NCBI GenBank assembly: GCA_028015205.1
Contig: JAPWFG010000015.1
Location: 3,658,001-3,722,000 of the forward strand
Origin: Mytilisepta virgata
Lineage: Eukaryota > Mollusca > Bivalvia > Mytilida > Mytilidae
Length of the DNA stretch: 64,000 nucleotides
Direction: 5' to 3'
Below, piece after piece: positions 34,540 through 45,176 of the stretch (the first letter of the stretch is position 1; the number at the start of each line of letters is the position of its first letter). The notes under the pieces were generated by a model. The model saw only the letters and a list, made by a program, of their open reading frames with translations. It ran no database searches and was not told the DNA's origin. Both the position numbers and the translations under genes were made by a program.

Positions 34540-35200
34540 CAAATTAGGACCATTGCTGCCATGATTGGTTCCAATTTGCTAAAGATTTTCAGACGAGGGT
34601 TCTAAATGAATTTTCCAATTACATGGGTCCTATGTTAAACTGCAAAGTTCGGCTGTGGCAGCCATCTTGGTTAAGAGACACAATTCTAAAAGAGGACCAT
34701 GTAAGGACTATTGCTGCCAAGTTAAGTTCCAATTGGCTCAGTGGTTTCAGACAAGAAGATTTGTAGGTATTACAATTGCTAAGACTTAATCACAAACATG
34801 TGACACATGTCACTCAATCATGAAACTGAGGTTAAGGTCAAAAGGCAGGTGTCATACTGACATGTTCCCACTAAAACCTATCTATTGACGACATATTATG
34901 GGACTTGGTATTACATTTGCTGAGAAATGGAATTAATCTCGAAAATATGACAAAGTCACTCAAACATAAAATTGAGGTCAAGGTCCGGAGACAGGTGTCA
35001 GACTGGCATATGTCCATTAAGAACTATCTTTTGACCAGATATGGTGGGCCTACGTATGAATGGACTTCATCACGAAATTTGGATGCAAGTCACTCAATCA
35101 TGAAATTGATGACAAGGTCAAAATGATGGTGTCAGACTGATATGTATCCACTAAGAACTATCTATTGACCAACTATAGTGGGTTTAAGGATGATCGCTGG
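34540..35200. repeat. AGCTCACC-family unit (- orientation) followed by 'gaggtcaaggtc' repeat units
   Basis: 34540-34765 carries one reversed family unit ('gtggcagccatcttggttaa', 'aaaagaggaccatgtaagga'). 34766-35195 has three tandem copies of a ~140-bp unit with 'gtcactcaatcatgaaa', 'gaggtcaaggtc', 'caggtgtcagactg' and 'aagaactatctattgacca'. The latter family also occurs at 18.8-19.1 kb and 44.5-44.8 kb. Confidence 0.7.
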
Positions 35201-35675
35201 TCTAATAGGAAATAAATAGGATTTGAAATAGGTGTTTTAGTTGAGATAACATATGAATAGTAAACAAATAAGCAAGAAAAAAATATAGGTTCATGTGCTC
35301 ATTTTAGAGCTATAAAGCCTTGAAAATTTGCAGGACATAGGTTTTCTCTGGATTTTTCATTGTCTTTGCATTGGCAACTTCAGTCTCTCAAAAATGTATA
35401 AAAAATAAAAAGGATTTATTAAATTTTTTTCAAATATCATTTTAAGGTATATATGATTGAATTATAAAAGAAAAAGTAGGGGTTAATATGGGCAAAAAAT
35501 TTAGTGTTTAAGAAATGGATAAAACCCGAGGATTCCGAAAATCTGACAAAAAGACCCAAACATGACCAGCGAGCACCCTTAAGGTAACAGGTACGTAATT
35601 GGGCTATCTCACGGATTTTTATGAAATTTTGCAAGCAATTAGAGCATGTGAAACTGCATATGAATATCAAAAAAA

Positions 35676-35681
35676 TATATA
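35676..35681. repeat. Target-site duplication TATATA, left copy
   Basis: TATATA directly precedes the Polinton left end (AAAAGTATGG at 35682) and recurs at 43774-43779 after the right end. The intact arm of the host MITE has a corresponding 'gatatatataac' without insertion, which supports a duplication. TATATA is low-complexity, so the MITE comparison carries the weight. Confidence 0.7.
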
Positions 35682-38600
35682 AAAAGTATGGAAAGGGGGA
35701 TTCTGCCCCACATGCAGAAATCCTGCATAAAATCCCCACCCCGACGGCCAAATGCAAATGGACGGCATTCCTATTGAGCATAGGGTAAATACAAGAATTA
35801 TGTCTTTCGCACAGAGCATAAGTCAGATAAGTCAGTCTCCACAGGAAAGTGGGGATAAGGACATCTTAAAGGGAAGGATGTCACAGATTGATACAAATAA
35901 CGATATGATATCCGAAAGAAATATGATGGATTTCTTTCTGGAGAATGAGGAAGATTTGGAGAAAGAAAGCCCCCAACCCAGATCGATTCTCAAGAAAGCC
36001 GCCTCAGCGCCGTCGTCTAAGGCAGTCACTTCCGCGGAAAAACCATCCATCAAGATTTTTACGAAAGATGAAATCATCAGACCCCCAACCCCCCAAAGGC
36101 AGCAGCAGTGCTGCAATTTCCCCAATCTGACGCAGATGGATGAACATACTGAGCTTTGTCAAAATTGTGGGGCGCAGCCAATGAAGCCGCGATTTGAGCA
36201 TCATCAATCCGGGGAGCAGAAGACTAGCTGCGGCTACCCACTTAAGAGGAAGAAGGGACAGTTCTGCAAGAGCAAGCCCGGGATGGATGGTCTCTGCCGG
36301 AGGCATAGGCAGCAATTACATCGGGAGGAGGAGGAGGAGATCATCCCAGTCGAAGGCAAAATGGTGGTGAAAGAGACCATGAAGACCCTCCGTCAAATAG
36401 CTAAGGATGAGGGTCTGAGGGGATTTAGCAGGAAAAGCAAGGAGGCCTTGGTGAAGCTCATCAAGGAGAAAACCACCCATAAATTTGCCCGCCAGGAAGT
36501 CTTCACCAAGAAGCAGATCAAAGCGCTGGCAAAGAATCGCGGCCTCACCAAATATTCCCGGCTCAAGAGAGACGATCTGCTCCATCTGGTGGAAGAGGAC
36601 ATCAAAAATGCCCCGACCGAGGAAGAGATCAAGGTCACTGATAGGCGGGAAGCTCTGAATGGCGTATTTGGCACGGTCGTCATCGAACCTTTGAAGCCGC
36701 ACGACGTAGCCACTTTTCTTAAGGTAAGCCAGGGCACCGTCACCACAACAATCTCCGATGCGCTTGCCCAAAAGAAGGGATTGAAGGTAAACTTAGTGCT
36801 TGATGCAGAGTTGGTGAAGACCAATTCCGTGACTAGGGAAAACACCTGCGTCATTCCCAACTTTCGATCAGCCCAGGCTACCCTCACCCCATCATCCGAC
36901 CTCGAATCGGAGATCATGCGTATGATGGAGAAGGTCAAGGAAAATATGGCCAAATATATGCGCGAAGGGAGTGGATGGACTTTCGGCAGCGTCAAGAAGC
37001 TAGAAATCCACCTCAACCAATTCAAGCCTCTCAAGGGGGCTTCCTTCATACCGACCCCATCAGCACTCGCGAAAAAGAAGGCCATCATCAACGTGCAGAA
37101 CGAGGATCAGGAGTGCTTCAAGTGGGCTATCCTCTCCGCGCTTCATCATGAGGAGGTGGATCAGAAACATGCCAATCGCCCCAGTCAGTACGTGAAGTGG
37201 GGGGGCGATCTAAAATTTGAAGGCATCGACTTCCCAGTCTCGCTCAGGGCGATCGATAAATTCGAGAGGCAGAATCCCACCATCAACGTCAACGTCTTTG
37301 GCTTCGATGGCGTAAAGAAGGGTGAAGATGAGGGAGAGGATCTTCAGATCTACCCCCTCAAGATATCCAAGAATCTAGGCCCTACCCACGTAGATCTCCT
37401 CTTTCTGACTCGCGAAGGCAAGCAGCATTACTGCTGGATCAAGAGCCTTTCACGACTCCTAGGCTCCCAAGTGACCGGCCACAAAGAGGCAGTCTTTTTC
37501 TGCCGTAGATGCCTCTCCCACTTTTCCAGGCAGGATCTCCTCGACAATCACATGGAATATTGCAGCCGGAAGGATGCGATCAGGATCGAGATGCCGGAAG
37601 AGGGGTCCGCCATAGCCTTCCACAATCACAAGAAGATGATGAGAGCCCCCCTCGTGATCTACGCGGATTTCGAGTGCTTCACGGAGAAGCTCGACACCTG
37701 CCAGCCGGATCCGTCCCACTCATACACGAAGGCCTACCAAATTCAGCGCCCCTCAGGATTCTGCTATCACGTGAAATATGCTCACGGCGACTACAAAGAG
37801 CCAGTCGTCTACTGCGGGGAGGATGCGGCTAAGAAATTCGTGCAGTGCGTGGAGGAGGAAGTGCGGCAATAGGTAAGATTTACAAGGAGATCAAGCCGAT
37901 GGAGATGACTGACGGGGATAAGGAGAGCTTCGCAGAAAGCACACACTGCCACATTTGCGAGCACGAATTGGGAGGGGATAAGGTTCGGGATCACGACCAT
38001 CTTACCGGGAAATATCGCGGCGCAGCACACAGCCAGTGCAATCTGGATTTCCAGCTCCCGAAGCACGTCCCCATCTTTTTCCACAACTTGAGCGGATATG
38101 ATGCCCACATCTTCGTCAAGGAGCTTGGATTCTCTGAGGGTAAGATCGCCTGCATCCCCAATACTGATGAGAAATATATCAGCTTCTCCAAGTAGGTGGA
38201 TAATCTGGAGATGAGATTCGTCGATTCGGCGCGCTTCATGCTCAGCTCGTTGGATAATCTAGCCAAGAATCTCACACCCGACCAATTCAAGACCGTGAAA
38301 GCAAGATTTGGTGATCGTCACGAGCTGATTATTCGGAAGGGGGTTTTTCCCTACGATTATATGGATGGGCCGGCCAAGCTGGAAGAGACTCAGCTCCCAC
38401 CCAATGAAGCCTTTTACAGCACGCTCTCCGGAGAGCATATAAGTGACGAAGATTACGCGCACGCTCAGAAGGTCTGGGAGGTCTTCGAGTGCAAGACCTT
38501 GCGCAATTATCACGATCTCTATCTCGAGACCGACGTGCTCCTGCTGACTGACATTTTCGAGAATTTCAGGAATATCTGCCAGACTCACTATGGGCTCGAT

Positions 38601-38826
38601 CCTGCCAATTACTACACATCCCCCGGCCTTTCCTACGACGCCGCCCTCAAGACCACTGGGCAGAGATTGGAGCTTCTTTCCGATCCAGATATGCTGCTGA
38701 TGTTTGAGCAGGCGACCAGGGGAGGGGTGGCCATGATCTCTCATCGCCATGCTCGGGCCAATAATCCCTACATGGAGAGCTACGATCGCTCCGAGCCCAC
38801 CAAGTATCTCACCTACCTCGATGCCA
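35682..38826 (+). repeat. Left inverted arm of the palindromic Polinton (3145 bp)
   Basis: Colinear with 43773-40654 on the opposite strand. Reading along, I find only two length differences: 9 bp present here and absent on the right (about 37863-37871), and 16 bp present here and absent on the right (about 37030-37046). Scattered substitutions give roughly 98-99% identity by eye, not counted. The arm ends inside polymerase motif A, after the codons for YLDA. Confidence 0.92.
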
Positions 38827-40034
38827 ATAATCTTTACGGGTGGGCGATGTCACAGCCTCTTCCCACGGGGGACTTTGAGTGGACGGAGCCGGAGGAGATC
38901 GACGAGGTTCTCAGCTATCCCGACGACCACGAACATGGCGCCATGGTAGAATGCGATCTCGAATATCCGCAGGATCTTCACGACGCCCACAACGACTATC
39001 CCCTCGCCCCCGAGAATGTGGAGATCGACAAAGTCCGGAAGCTCGTGCCTCATCTTGGCAAGCGTGAAAAATATACTCTCCACTATCGGAATCTCAAGAC
39101 GTATTTGGAGATGGGCATGAAGCTCACCAAAGTCCGTCGGATCATCAGATTCAGACAATCTCCATGGCTCAAACCATATATCGAGCTGAATACTGCTCTT
39201 CGCGCCAAGGCCAAGACCGACTCCGAGAAGGAATTTTTCAAGCTCATGAATAATTCGGTCTTCGGCAAAACCATGGAAAATATTCGGAAGCACGTCGACG
39301 TCAGGCTCGTCACCACCGAGAAGCAGGCCCTCAAGCTCGTGGCCAAGCCCAATTTCGATCGTCGAGTCGTCTTCACCGAGAATCTGGCAGCCGTCCACAT
39401 GAAGAAGACCAAGCAGAAATTTAATAAGCCGATCTATCTAGGAGCCTGCATCTTGGATATTTCGAAGCTCCTCATGTACGATTTCCACTATGGATTCGTG
39501 AGGAAGATGTACGGCGATAAGGCTCGGCTGCTTTTCACCGACACGGACAGCTTGGCCTATGAGATCCAGACCGACGATTTCTATCAGGATATCGCTCCGC
39601 ACGTCGAGGCTAAATTCGATACGTCAAACTATCCCATCGAGCATCCTTCCGCCATCCCCACCGGCAAAAATAAGAAAGTCCTCGGGATGTTCAAGGACGA
39701 ATGCGGCGGGAAGATCATGACTGATTTCGCGGGGCTCCGGGCGAAGCTATACGCCTTCAAGATGGATGATGGTCAGGCCACGAAGAAGGCGAAGGGAGTC
39801 ACGAAGGGCGTCATCAAGCGTAGCATCACCTTCGAGGACTACAAGCGATGCCTCGACACTCAGCAGGAGATCCATCGCCCGATGAGCATCCTCCGCAGCC
39901 ATCTCCATCAGATCTACGCCGAGGAGATCAACAAGATCGCTCTCTCCGCCAAAGACGATAAGCGGCACATCCTCCCGGACGGCATCAGCACCCTCGCCTA
40001 CGGACACTATCGAATCACTCACGGCAGCAAGTGA
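35752..40034 (+). pseudogene. Protein-primed family B DNA polymerase, left/full-length copy (broken)
   Basis: The ATG at 35752 starts a protein that, ignoring breaks, would be about 1400 residues. Order: an N-terminal Cys-rich zinc-binding segment (CQNCG ... FCKSKPGMDGLCRRH); two SAP/Rho-N-like helical motifs (residues about 205-290); exonuclease motifs VIYADFECF, FHNLSGYDAHIF and YLETDVLLLTDIFE; an embedded HNH/endonuclease-VII-like finger (CHICE ... DHDHLTGKYRG); and polymerase motifs A (DANNLYGWAMS), B (LMNNSVFGKTMEN) and C (LFTDTDSLAYE). In the family this enzyme replicates the linear genome from a terminal protein primer. Breaks: a frame change near 37863-37875 with TAG at 37870-37872, and TAG at 38193-38195 where the right arm has a Gln codon. 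Not functional as it stands. Confidence 0.9.
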
Positions 40035-40064
40035 GGCGCCCCTCCCCGCCCCGCACTAAGATAA

Positions 40065-40476
40065 ATGAGCACCATACGCGTGCACGGCCTCCTCCTCCCC
40101 ATATGCCCTCTCCAACGTAGAGCTTGAGGAAGCCGCCTCGGCCCTAGGCATCTCTCGATTCAGAGGAATATTCATGCGCGATGCCTTACCTCCCAGCCCC
40201 CAGCCCATCGAATGCGGCATCCTGAATCACGACGATAGCGATGGCCCCGGCACGCATTGGACGTGCTGGCATAAGCGCGGAGGATTCAAAGTCTACTTCG
40301 ATCCTTACGGCCTGCCTCCGCCCGACGAGATGATTGACTATCTGCGGCCGGAGATTCGATATAATACCGATGAAATCCAGCGGCGCGGCGACGTTGTCTG
40401 CGGACACTTTTGCCTGCACGTCCTGAAGCTCCTATCGAAACGTCGGACGCTCGAGGACGTGATCTTCGGACTATAG
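40065..40476 (+). pseudogene. Adenain-like maturation cysteine protease (5' end frameshifted)
   Basis: It lies 30 bases past the polymerase stop. The catalytic set of the adenovirus/Polinton protease family is visible in order: His in GTHWTCW, the acidic residue in YFDPYG and Cys in GHFCLHVL. The conserved N-terminal segment (ALSNVELEEAA ... FRGIFMRDALP) reads in a different frame from the most plausible start ATG at 40065, whose frame closes after about 20 codons. A small indel near 40075-40105 therefore breaks the gene. The first ATG in the catalytic frame is 40174, inside the conserved region. Such proteases process capsid precursors. The frame ends at TAG 40474-40476. Confidence 0.8.
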
Positions 40477-40480
40477 ATAA

Positions 40481-40654
40481 ATGGATAAGTTTGGATCTCA
40501 CTCGAGGAAGCGCATGCCCGTCTGGCGGATGCTCCAGGATCTCGATATGAATGATCATCGCATCACTAGCCTGGGATTGCCTCAGGAGGCCTCGGACGCC
40601 GTGACGAAGCGCTGGGTCAATCTGCAATTGAAAGATGGCCAGAAGGATATCGAT
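40481..40654 (+). pseudogene. Truncated viral gene downstream of the protease (first ~57 codons)
   Basis: It starts MDKFGSHSRKRMPVWRMLQD four bases after the protease stop. A segment DMNDHRITSLGLPQ then SDAVTKRWVN resembles the 'GLP-DAV-K-YV' motif of phage and virus fibre or minor structural proteins. The tight spacing fits the compact Polinton layout. The gene is cut at the junction with the inverted right arm (40654); beyond it the frame runs on by chance through antisense polymerase sequence to 41221, which is not real protein. Function not established. Confidence 0.5.
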
Positions 40655-43600
40655 GGCATCGAGGTAGGTGAGATACTTGGTGGGCTCGGAGCGATCGTAG
40701 CTCTCCATGTAGGGATTATTGGCCCGAGCATGGCGATGAGAGATCATGGCCACCCCTCCCCTGGTCGCCTGCTCAAACATCAGCAGCATATCTGGATCGG
40801 AAAGAAGCTCCAATCTCTGCCCAGTGGTCTTGAGGGCGGCGTCGTAGGAAAGGCCGGGGGATGTGTAGTAATTGGCAGGATCGAGTCCATAGTGAGTCTG
40901 GCAGATATTCCTGAAATTCTCGAAAATGTCAGTCAGCAGGAGCACGTCGGTCTCGAGATAGAGATCGTGATAATTGCGCAAGGTCTTGCACTCGAAGACC
41001 TCCCAGACCTTCTGAGCGTGCGCGTAATCTTCGTCACTTATATGCTCTCCGGAGAGCGTGTTGTAAAAGGCTTCTTTGGGTGGGAGCTGAGTCTCTTCCA
41101 GCTTGGCCGGCCCATCCATATAATCGTAGGGAAAAACCCCCTTCCGAATCATCAGCTCGTGACGATCAACAAATTTTGCTTTCACGGTCTTGAATTGGTC
41201 GGGTGTGAGATTCTTGGCTAGATTATCCAACGAGCTGAGCATGAAGCGCGCCGAATCGACGAATCTCATCTCCAGATTATCCACCTGCTTGGAGAAGCTG
41301 ATATATTTCTCATCAGTATTGGGGATGCAGGCGATCTTACCCTCAGAGAATCCAAGCTCCTTGACGAAGATGTGGGCATCATATCCGCTCAAGTTGTGGA
41401 AAAAGATGGGGACGTGCTTCGGGAGCTGGAAATCCAGATTGCACTGGCTGTGTGCTGCGCCGCGATATTTCCCGGTAAGATGGTCGTGATCCCGAACCTT
41501 ATCCCCTCCCAATTCATGCTCGCAAATGTGGCAGTGCGTGCTTTCTGCGAAGCTCTCCTTATCCCCGTCAGTCATCTCCATCGGCTTGATCTCCTTGTAA
41601 ATCTTACCACTTCCTCCTCCACGCACTGCACGAATTTCTTAGGCGCATCCTCCCCGCAGTAGACGACTGGCTCTTTGTAGTCGCCGTGAGCATATTTCAC
41701 GTGATAGCAGAATCCTGAGGGGCGCTGAATTTGGTAGGCCTTCGTGTATGAGTGGGACGGATCCGGCTGGCAGGTGTCGAGCTTCTCCGTGAAGCACTCG
41801 AAATCCGCGTAGATCGCGAAGGGGGCTCTCATCATCTTCTTGTGATTGTGGAAGGCTATGGCGGACCCCTCTTCCGGCATCTCGATCCTGATCGCATCCT
41901 TCCGGCTGCAATATTCCATGTGATTGTCGAGGAGATCCTGCCTGGAAAAGTGGGAGAGGCATCTACGGCAGAAAAAGACTGCCTCTTTGTGGCCGGTCAC
42001 TTGGGAGCCTAGGAGTCGTGAAAGGCTCTTGATCCAGCAGTAATGGTGCTTGCCTTCGCGAGTCAGAAAGAGGAGATCTACGTGGGTAGGGCCTATATTC
42101 TTGGATATCCTGAGGGGGTAGATCTGAAGATCCTCTTCCTCATCTTCACCCTTCTTTACGCCATCGAAGCCAAAGACGTTGACGTTGATGGTGGGATTCT
42201 GCTTCTCAAATTTATCGATCGCCCTGAGCGAGACTGGGAAGTCGATGCCTTCAAATTTTAGATCGCCCCCCCACTTCACGTACTGACTGGGGCGATTGGC
42301 ATGTTTCTGATCCACCTCCTCATGATGAAGCGCGGAGAGGATAGCCCACTTGAAGCACTCCTGATCCTCGTTCTGCACGTTGATGATGGCCTTCTTTTTC
42401 GCGAGTGCTGATGGGGTCGGTATGAAGGCTTGAATTGGTTGAGGTGGATTTCTAGCTTCTTGACGCTGCCGAAAGTCCATCCACTCCCTTCACGCATATA
42501 TTTGGCCATATTTTCCTTGACCTTCTCCATCATACGCATGATCTCCGATTCGAGGTCGGATGATGGGGTGAGGGTAGCCTGGGCTGATCGAAAGTTGGGA
42601 ATTACGCAGGTGTTTTCCCTAGTCACGGAATTGGTCTTCACCAACTCTGCATCAAGCACTAAGTTTACCTTCAATCCCTTCTTTTGGGCAAGCGCATCGG
42701 AGATTGTTGTGGTGACGGTGCCCTGGCTTACCTTAAGAAAAGTGGCTACGTCGTGCGGCTTCAAAGGTTCGATGACGACCGTGCCAAATACGCCATTCAG
42801 AGCTTCCCGCCTATCAGTGACCTTGATCTCCTCTCTGGTCGGGGCATTTTTGATGTCCTCTTCCACCAGATGGAGCAGATCGTCTCTCTTGAGCCGGGAA
42901 TATTTGGTGAGGCCGCGATTCTTTGCCAGCGCTTTGATCTGCTTCTTGGTGAAGACTTCCTGGCGGGCAAATTTATGGGTGGTTTTCTCCTTGATGAGCT
43001 TCACCAAGGCCTCCTTGCTTTTCCTGCTAAATCCCCTCAGACCCTCATCCTTAGCTATTTGACGGAGGGTCTTCATGGTCTCTTTCACCACCATTTTGCC
43101 TTCGACTGGGATGATCTCCTCCTCCTCCTCCCGATGTAATTGCTGCCTATGCCTCCGGCAGAGACCATCCATCCCGGGCTTGCTCTTGCAGAACTGTCCC
43201 TTCTTCCTCTTAAGTGGGTAGCCGCAGCTAGTCTTCTGCTCCCCGGATTGATGATGCTCAAATCGCGGCTTCATTGGCTGCGCCCCACAATTTTGACAAA
43301 GCTCAGTATGTTCATCCATCTGCGTCAGATTGGGGAAATTGCAGCACTGCTGCTGCCTTTGGGGGGTTGGGGGTCTGATGATTTCATCTTTCGTAAAAAT
43401 CTTGATGGATGGTTTTTCCGCGAAAGTGACTGCCTTAGACGACGGCGCTGAGGCGGCTTTCTTGAGAATCGATCTGGGTTGGGGGCTTTCTTTCTCCAAA
43501 TCTTCCTCATTCTCCAGAAAGAAATCCATCATATTTCTTTCGGATATCATATCTTTATTTGTATCAATCTGTGACATCCTTCCCTTTAAGATGTCCTTAT

Positions 43601-43703
43601 CCCCACTTTCCTGTGGAGACTGACTTATCTGACTTATGCTCTGTGCGAAAGACATAATTCTTGTATTTACCCTATGCTCAATAGGAATGCCGTCCATTTG
43701 CAT
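40654..43703 (-). pseudogene. DNA polymerase B, right-arm partial copy (N-terminus and exonuclease only)
   Basis: It starts at the ATG at 43703 with the same protein as the left arm (zinc-binding, SAP-like, exonuclease and HNH-like parts). It stops at the palindrome junction right after YLDA, so it lacks most of motif A and all of motifs B and C and could never polymerise DNA. It carries a private 16-bp deletion near 42435 that shifts the frame, and shares with the left arm the frame change near 41600. At the position of the left-arm TAG (38193) it has a sense Gln codon. A long frame running on to 40286 crosses the junction into antisense sequence and is an artefact. Confidence 0.88.
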
Positions 43704-43773
43704 TTGGCCGTCGGGGTGGGGATTTTATGCAGGATTTCTGCATGTGGGGCAGAATCCCCCTTTCCATACTTCT
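40654..43773 (-). repeat. Right inverted arm of the palindromic Polinton (3120 bp)
   Basis: This is the reverse complement of 35682-38826. The inner end TGGCATCGAGGTAGGTG meets the unique centre at 40654; the outer end CCATACTTCT lies next to the right TATATA. It is 25 bp shorter than the left arm, exactly the sum of the 9-bp and 16-bp indels. Confidence 0.92.
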
Positions 43774-43779
43774 TATATA
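43774..43779. repeat. Target-site duplication TATATA, right copy
   Basis: Partner of 35676-35681; see that entry. It is followed by 'agtaacttttatac', which continues the host MITE left arm. Confidence 0.7.
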
Positions 43780-44481
43780 AGTAACTTTTATACTTTCGGA
43801 TATATAGCAAATTGAATATTCTGTAGAAAGAAGTACAAATGTATAGGATGCACGTAAATATCGCAAAAAATATTGAAAAATTTTACTTTAAATTGCCTTT
43901 TCTCAAAAACGTGTCCTACGAATTTTCTTTAAAATTGATATGTTATTGCCACTAAAATTTCCGTTTTATTGATATGAAAGCTATAGGGGGTCACCCAATT
44001 CGTTTTTGCAGTATAAATCATCCAAGTATCTGTGCAATACCTAAAAACGTCGAAAAATAAGATTTAGAGCCACGACGTCACGATTATTTTTGCCTTTTCG
44101 GCGCTTTTCCCACGCTGTACAGCAGATTCAACTATCCATACTCAAAAAAAAAAGAATTCGGTGACCCCCTATAAATATTATATCAATAAAACGGAAATTC
44201 CAGTAGCAAAAACATATCATTTTTAAAGAAAATTCGTAGGACAGGATTTCGAGAAATGTTAATTTGTAGTCAAAATTGCTGAACTTTTTTTAACGATATT
44301 TACGTGTATTCTATATATTTGTACTACTATTTTCCGGATATTTAATTTGCTATATCTCAGAAAGTGTAAAAGTTATATATATCATTTTTTCGATGTTCAT
44401 GTGCAGTTCCTCATGCTCTAGTTATATGCAAAATTTCATAAAATTCCGTGAGATTATCCATTTACGTACCTGTCACCTTAA

Positions 44482-45145
44482 GTACGATAGTTGCTCAGAA
44501 ATGGTTTAACCACAAAACTTGGACACAGATTTTACATTTATGTTTATGAAGTCAGTGAACCATGAAAACGAGGTCAGGGTCACAAGGTAAAGTTTATACC
44601 ATAAGGTATTTGTTGACCAAAAATCTTAATTGTAGGTATTATGTGTGCAAAGTTATTAAGGTTTCAAAAAAGTTTACGCCGCCGCTTCAAAGCTTAGTAT
44701 ACTATATTTCGCCTTCGCGACTTCTCGTCGCAGGCGATATAAAAATCACTCTCTACAGCTTCCAACTTAGATGGATGGCATAGACGGATGGCATAGAAAC
44801 ATTAAAACATAAAAACGTCCGAAAGAGTGCTCGCTCAATCTGAAAATTAAGAGAATTGAAACATATTACCGGTGAAGAAACGCTAAAGCCAGCTGTCAGC
44901 ATTTCAATATCAAATCGATATTTTGGATTGAAGAGATTATTGTCGAACACAATTAAAATAGAAAGAAACAGGAAGGATACACCTAATGTACTCTGGTACC
45001 CATAAAGCTTTAGCAGAGACCACCACCAGTTTGCTCATTGCATCTACTGATAAAGTAATTGTATTATACAGGTTTGATAAATAGCTGAAAAACAGTCGCT
45101 CGCTTGAGTAAATCTAGTTTGATTTGTTTTTTTTTTGAAATTTCC

Positions 45146-45176
<31 letters not shown>

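Larger units (their letters stand above)
35682..43773. mobile_element. Palindromic Polinton/adintovirus-like element (copy-back genome)
   Basis: This 8092-bp GC-rich island starts AAAAGTATGG and ends CCATACTTCT (that is, AGAAGTATGG inverted). It is flanked by 6-bp TATATA repeats; Polintons are known for 6-bp target duplications and 5'-AG termini. The left arm 35682-38826 and right arm 40654-43773 are inverted copies, nearly identical, enclosing 1827 bp of unique sequence. It encodes a protein-primed family B DNA polymerase, an adenain-like cysteine protease and the start of a third viral gene. No integrase, FtsK-like ATPase, major capsid or penton gene is present. Both ends are the same (polymerase-side) terminus, so the far half of the genome is missing and replaced by an inverted copy of the near end. 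All genes are broken. Confidence 0.85.
35583..44477. mobile_element. TTAA-flanked fold-back MITE that hosts the Polinton insertion
   Basis: The ends are GGTAACAGGTACGTAATTGG (35583) and, reverse complemented, GGTGACAGGTACGTAAATGG (44477). TTAA lies immediately outside on both sides (35579-35582, 44478-44481), the target duplication of piggyBac-like elements. The arms are about 330 bp each. The left arm is split: 35583-35681 plus 43780 to about 44010, the 8.1-kb Polinton lying between. The right arm spans about 44150-44477. The centre (about 44010-44150) is the loop. Inverted matches include 'gcacgtaaatatcg' with 'cgatatttacgtg', and 'tagggggtcacc' with 'ggtgaccccctat'. It has no coding capacity, so its transposase would be supplied in trans. 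Confidence 0.82.

Noticed and set aside
40481..41221. 246-residue + strand open frame starting MDKFGSH
   Set aside because: After about 57 codons it enters the inverted arm and reads antisense polymerase sequence, so only the first part is a real (truncated) gene.
40286..41626. 446-residue open frame on the - strand across the palindrome junction
   Set aside because: Only the part above 40654 is genuine polymerase sequence; the rest is antisense of the protease and centre region read through by chance.
42430..43451. Long antisense open frames in both Polinton arms (e.g. 36316-37091, 42430-43062, 42684-43139)
   Set aside because: They mirror each other in the two arms and are shadows of the GC-rich polymerase gene.
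35682..43773. Reading the palindrome as an ordinary DNA transposon with long terminal inverted repeats
   Set aside because: The arms contain partial polymerase genes truncated at the junction and no transposase; the truncation inside motif A shows the second arm is a secondary copy.
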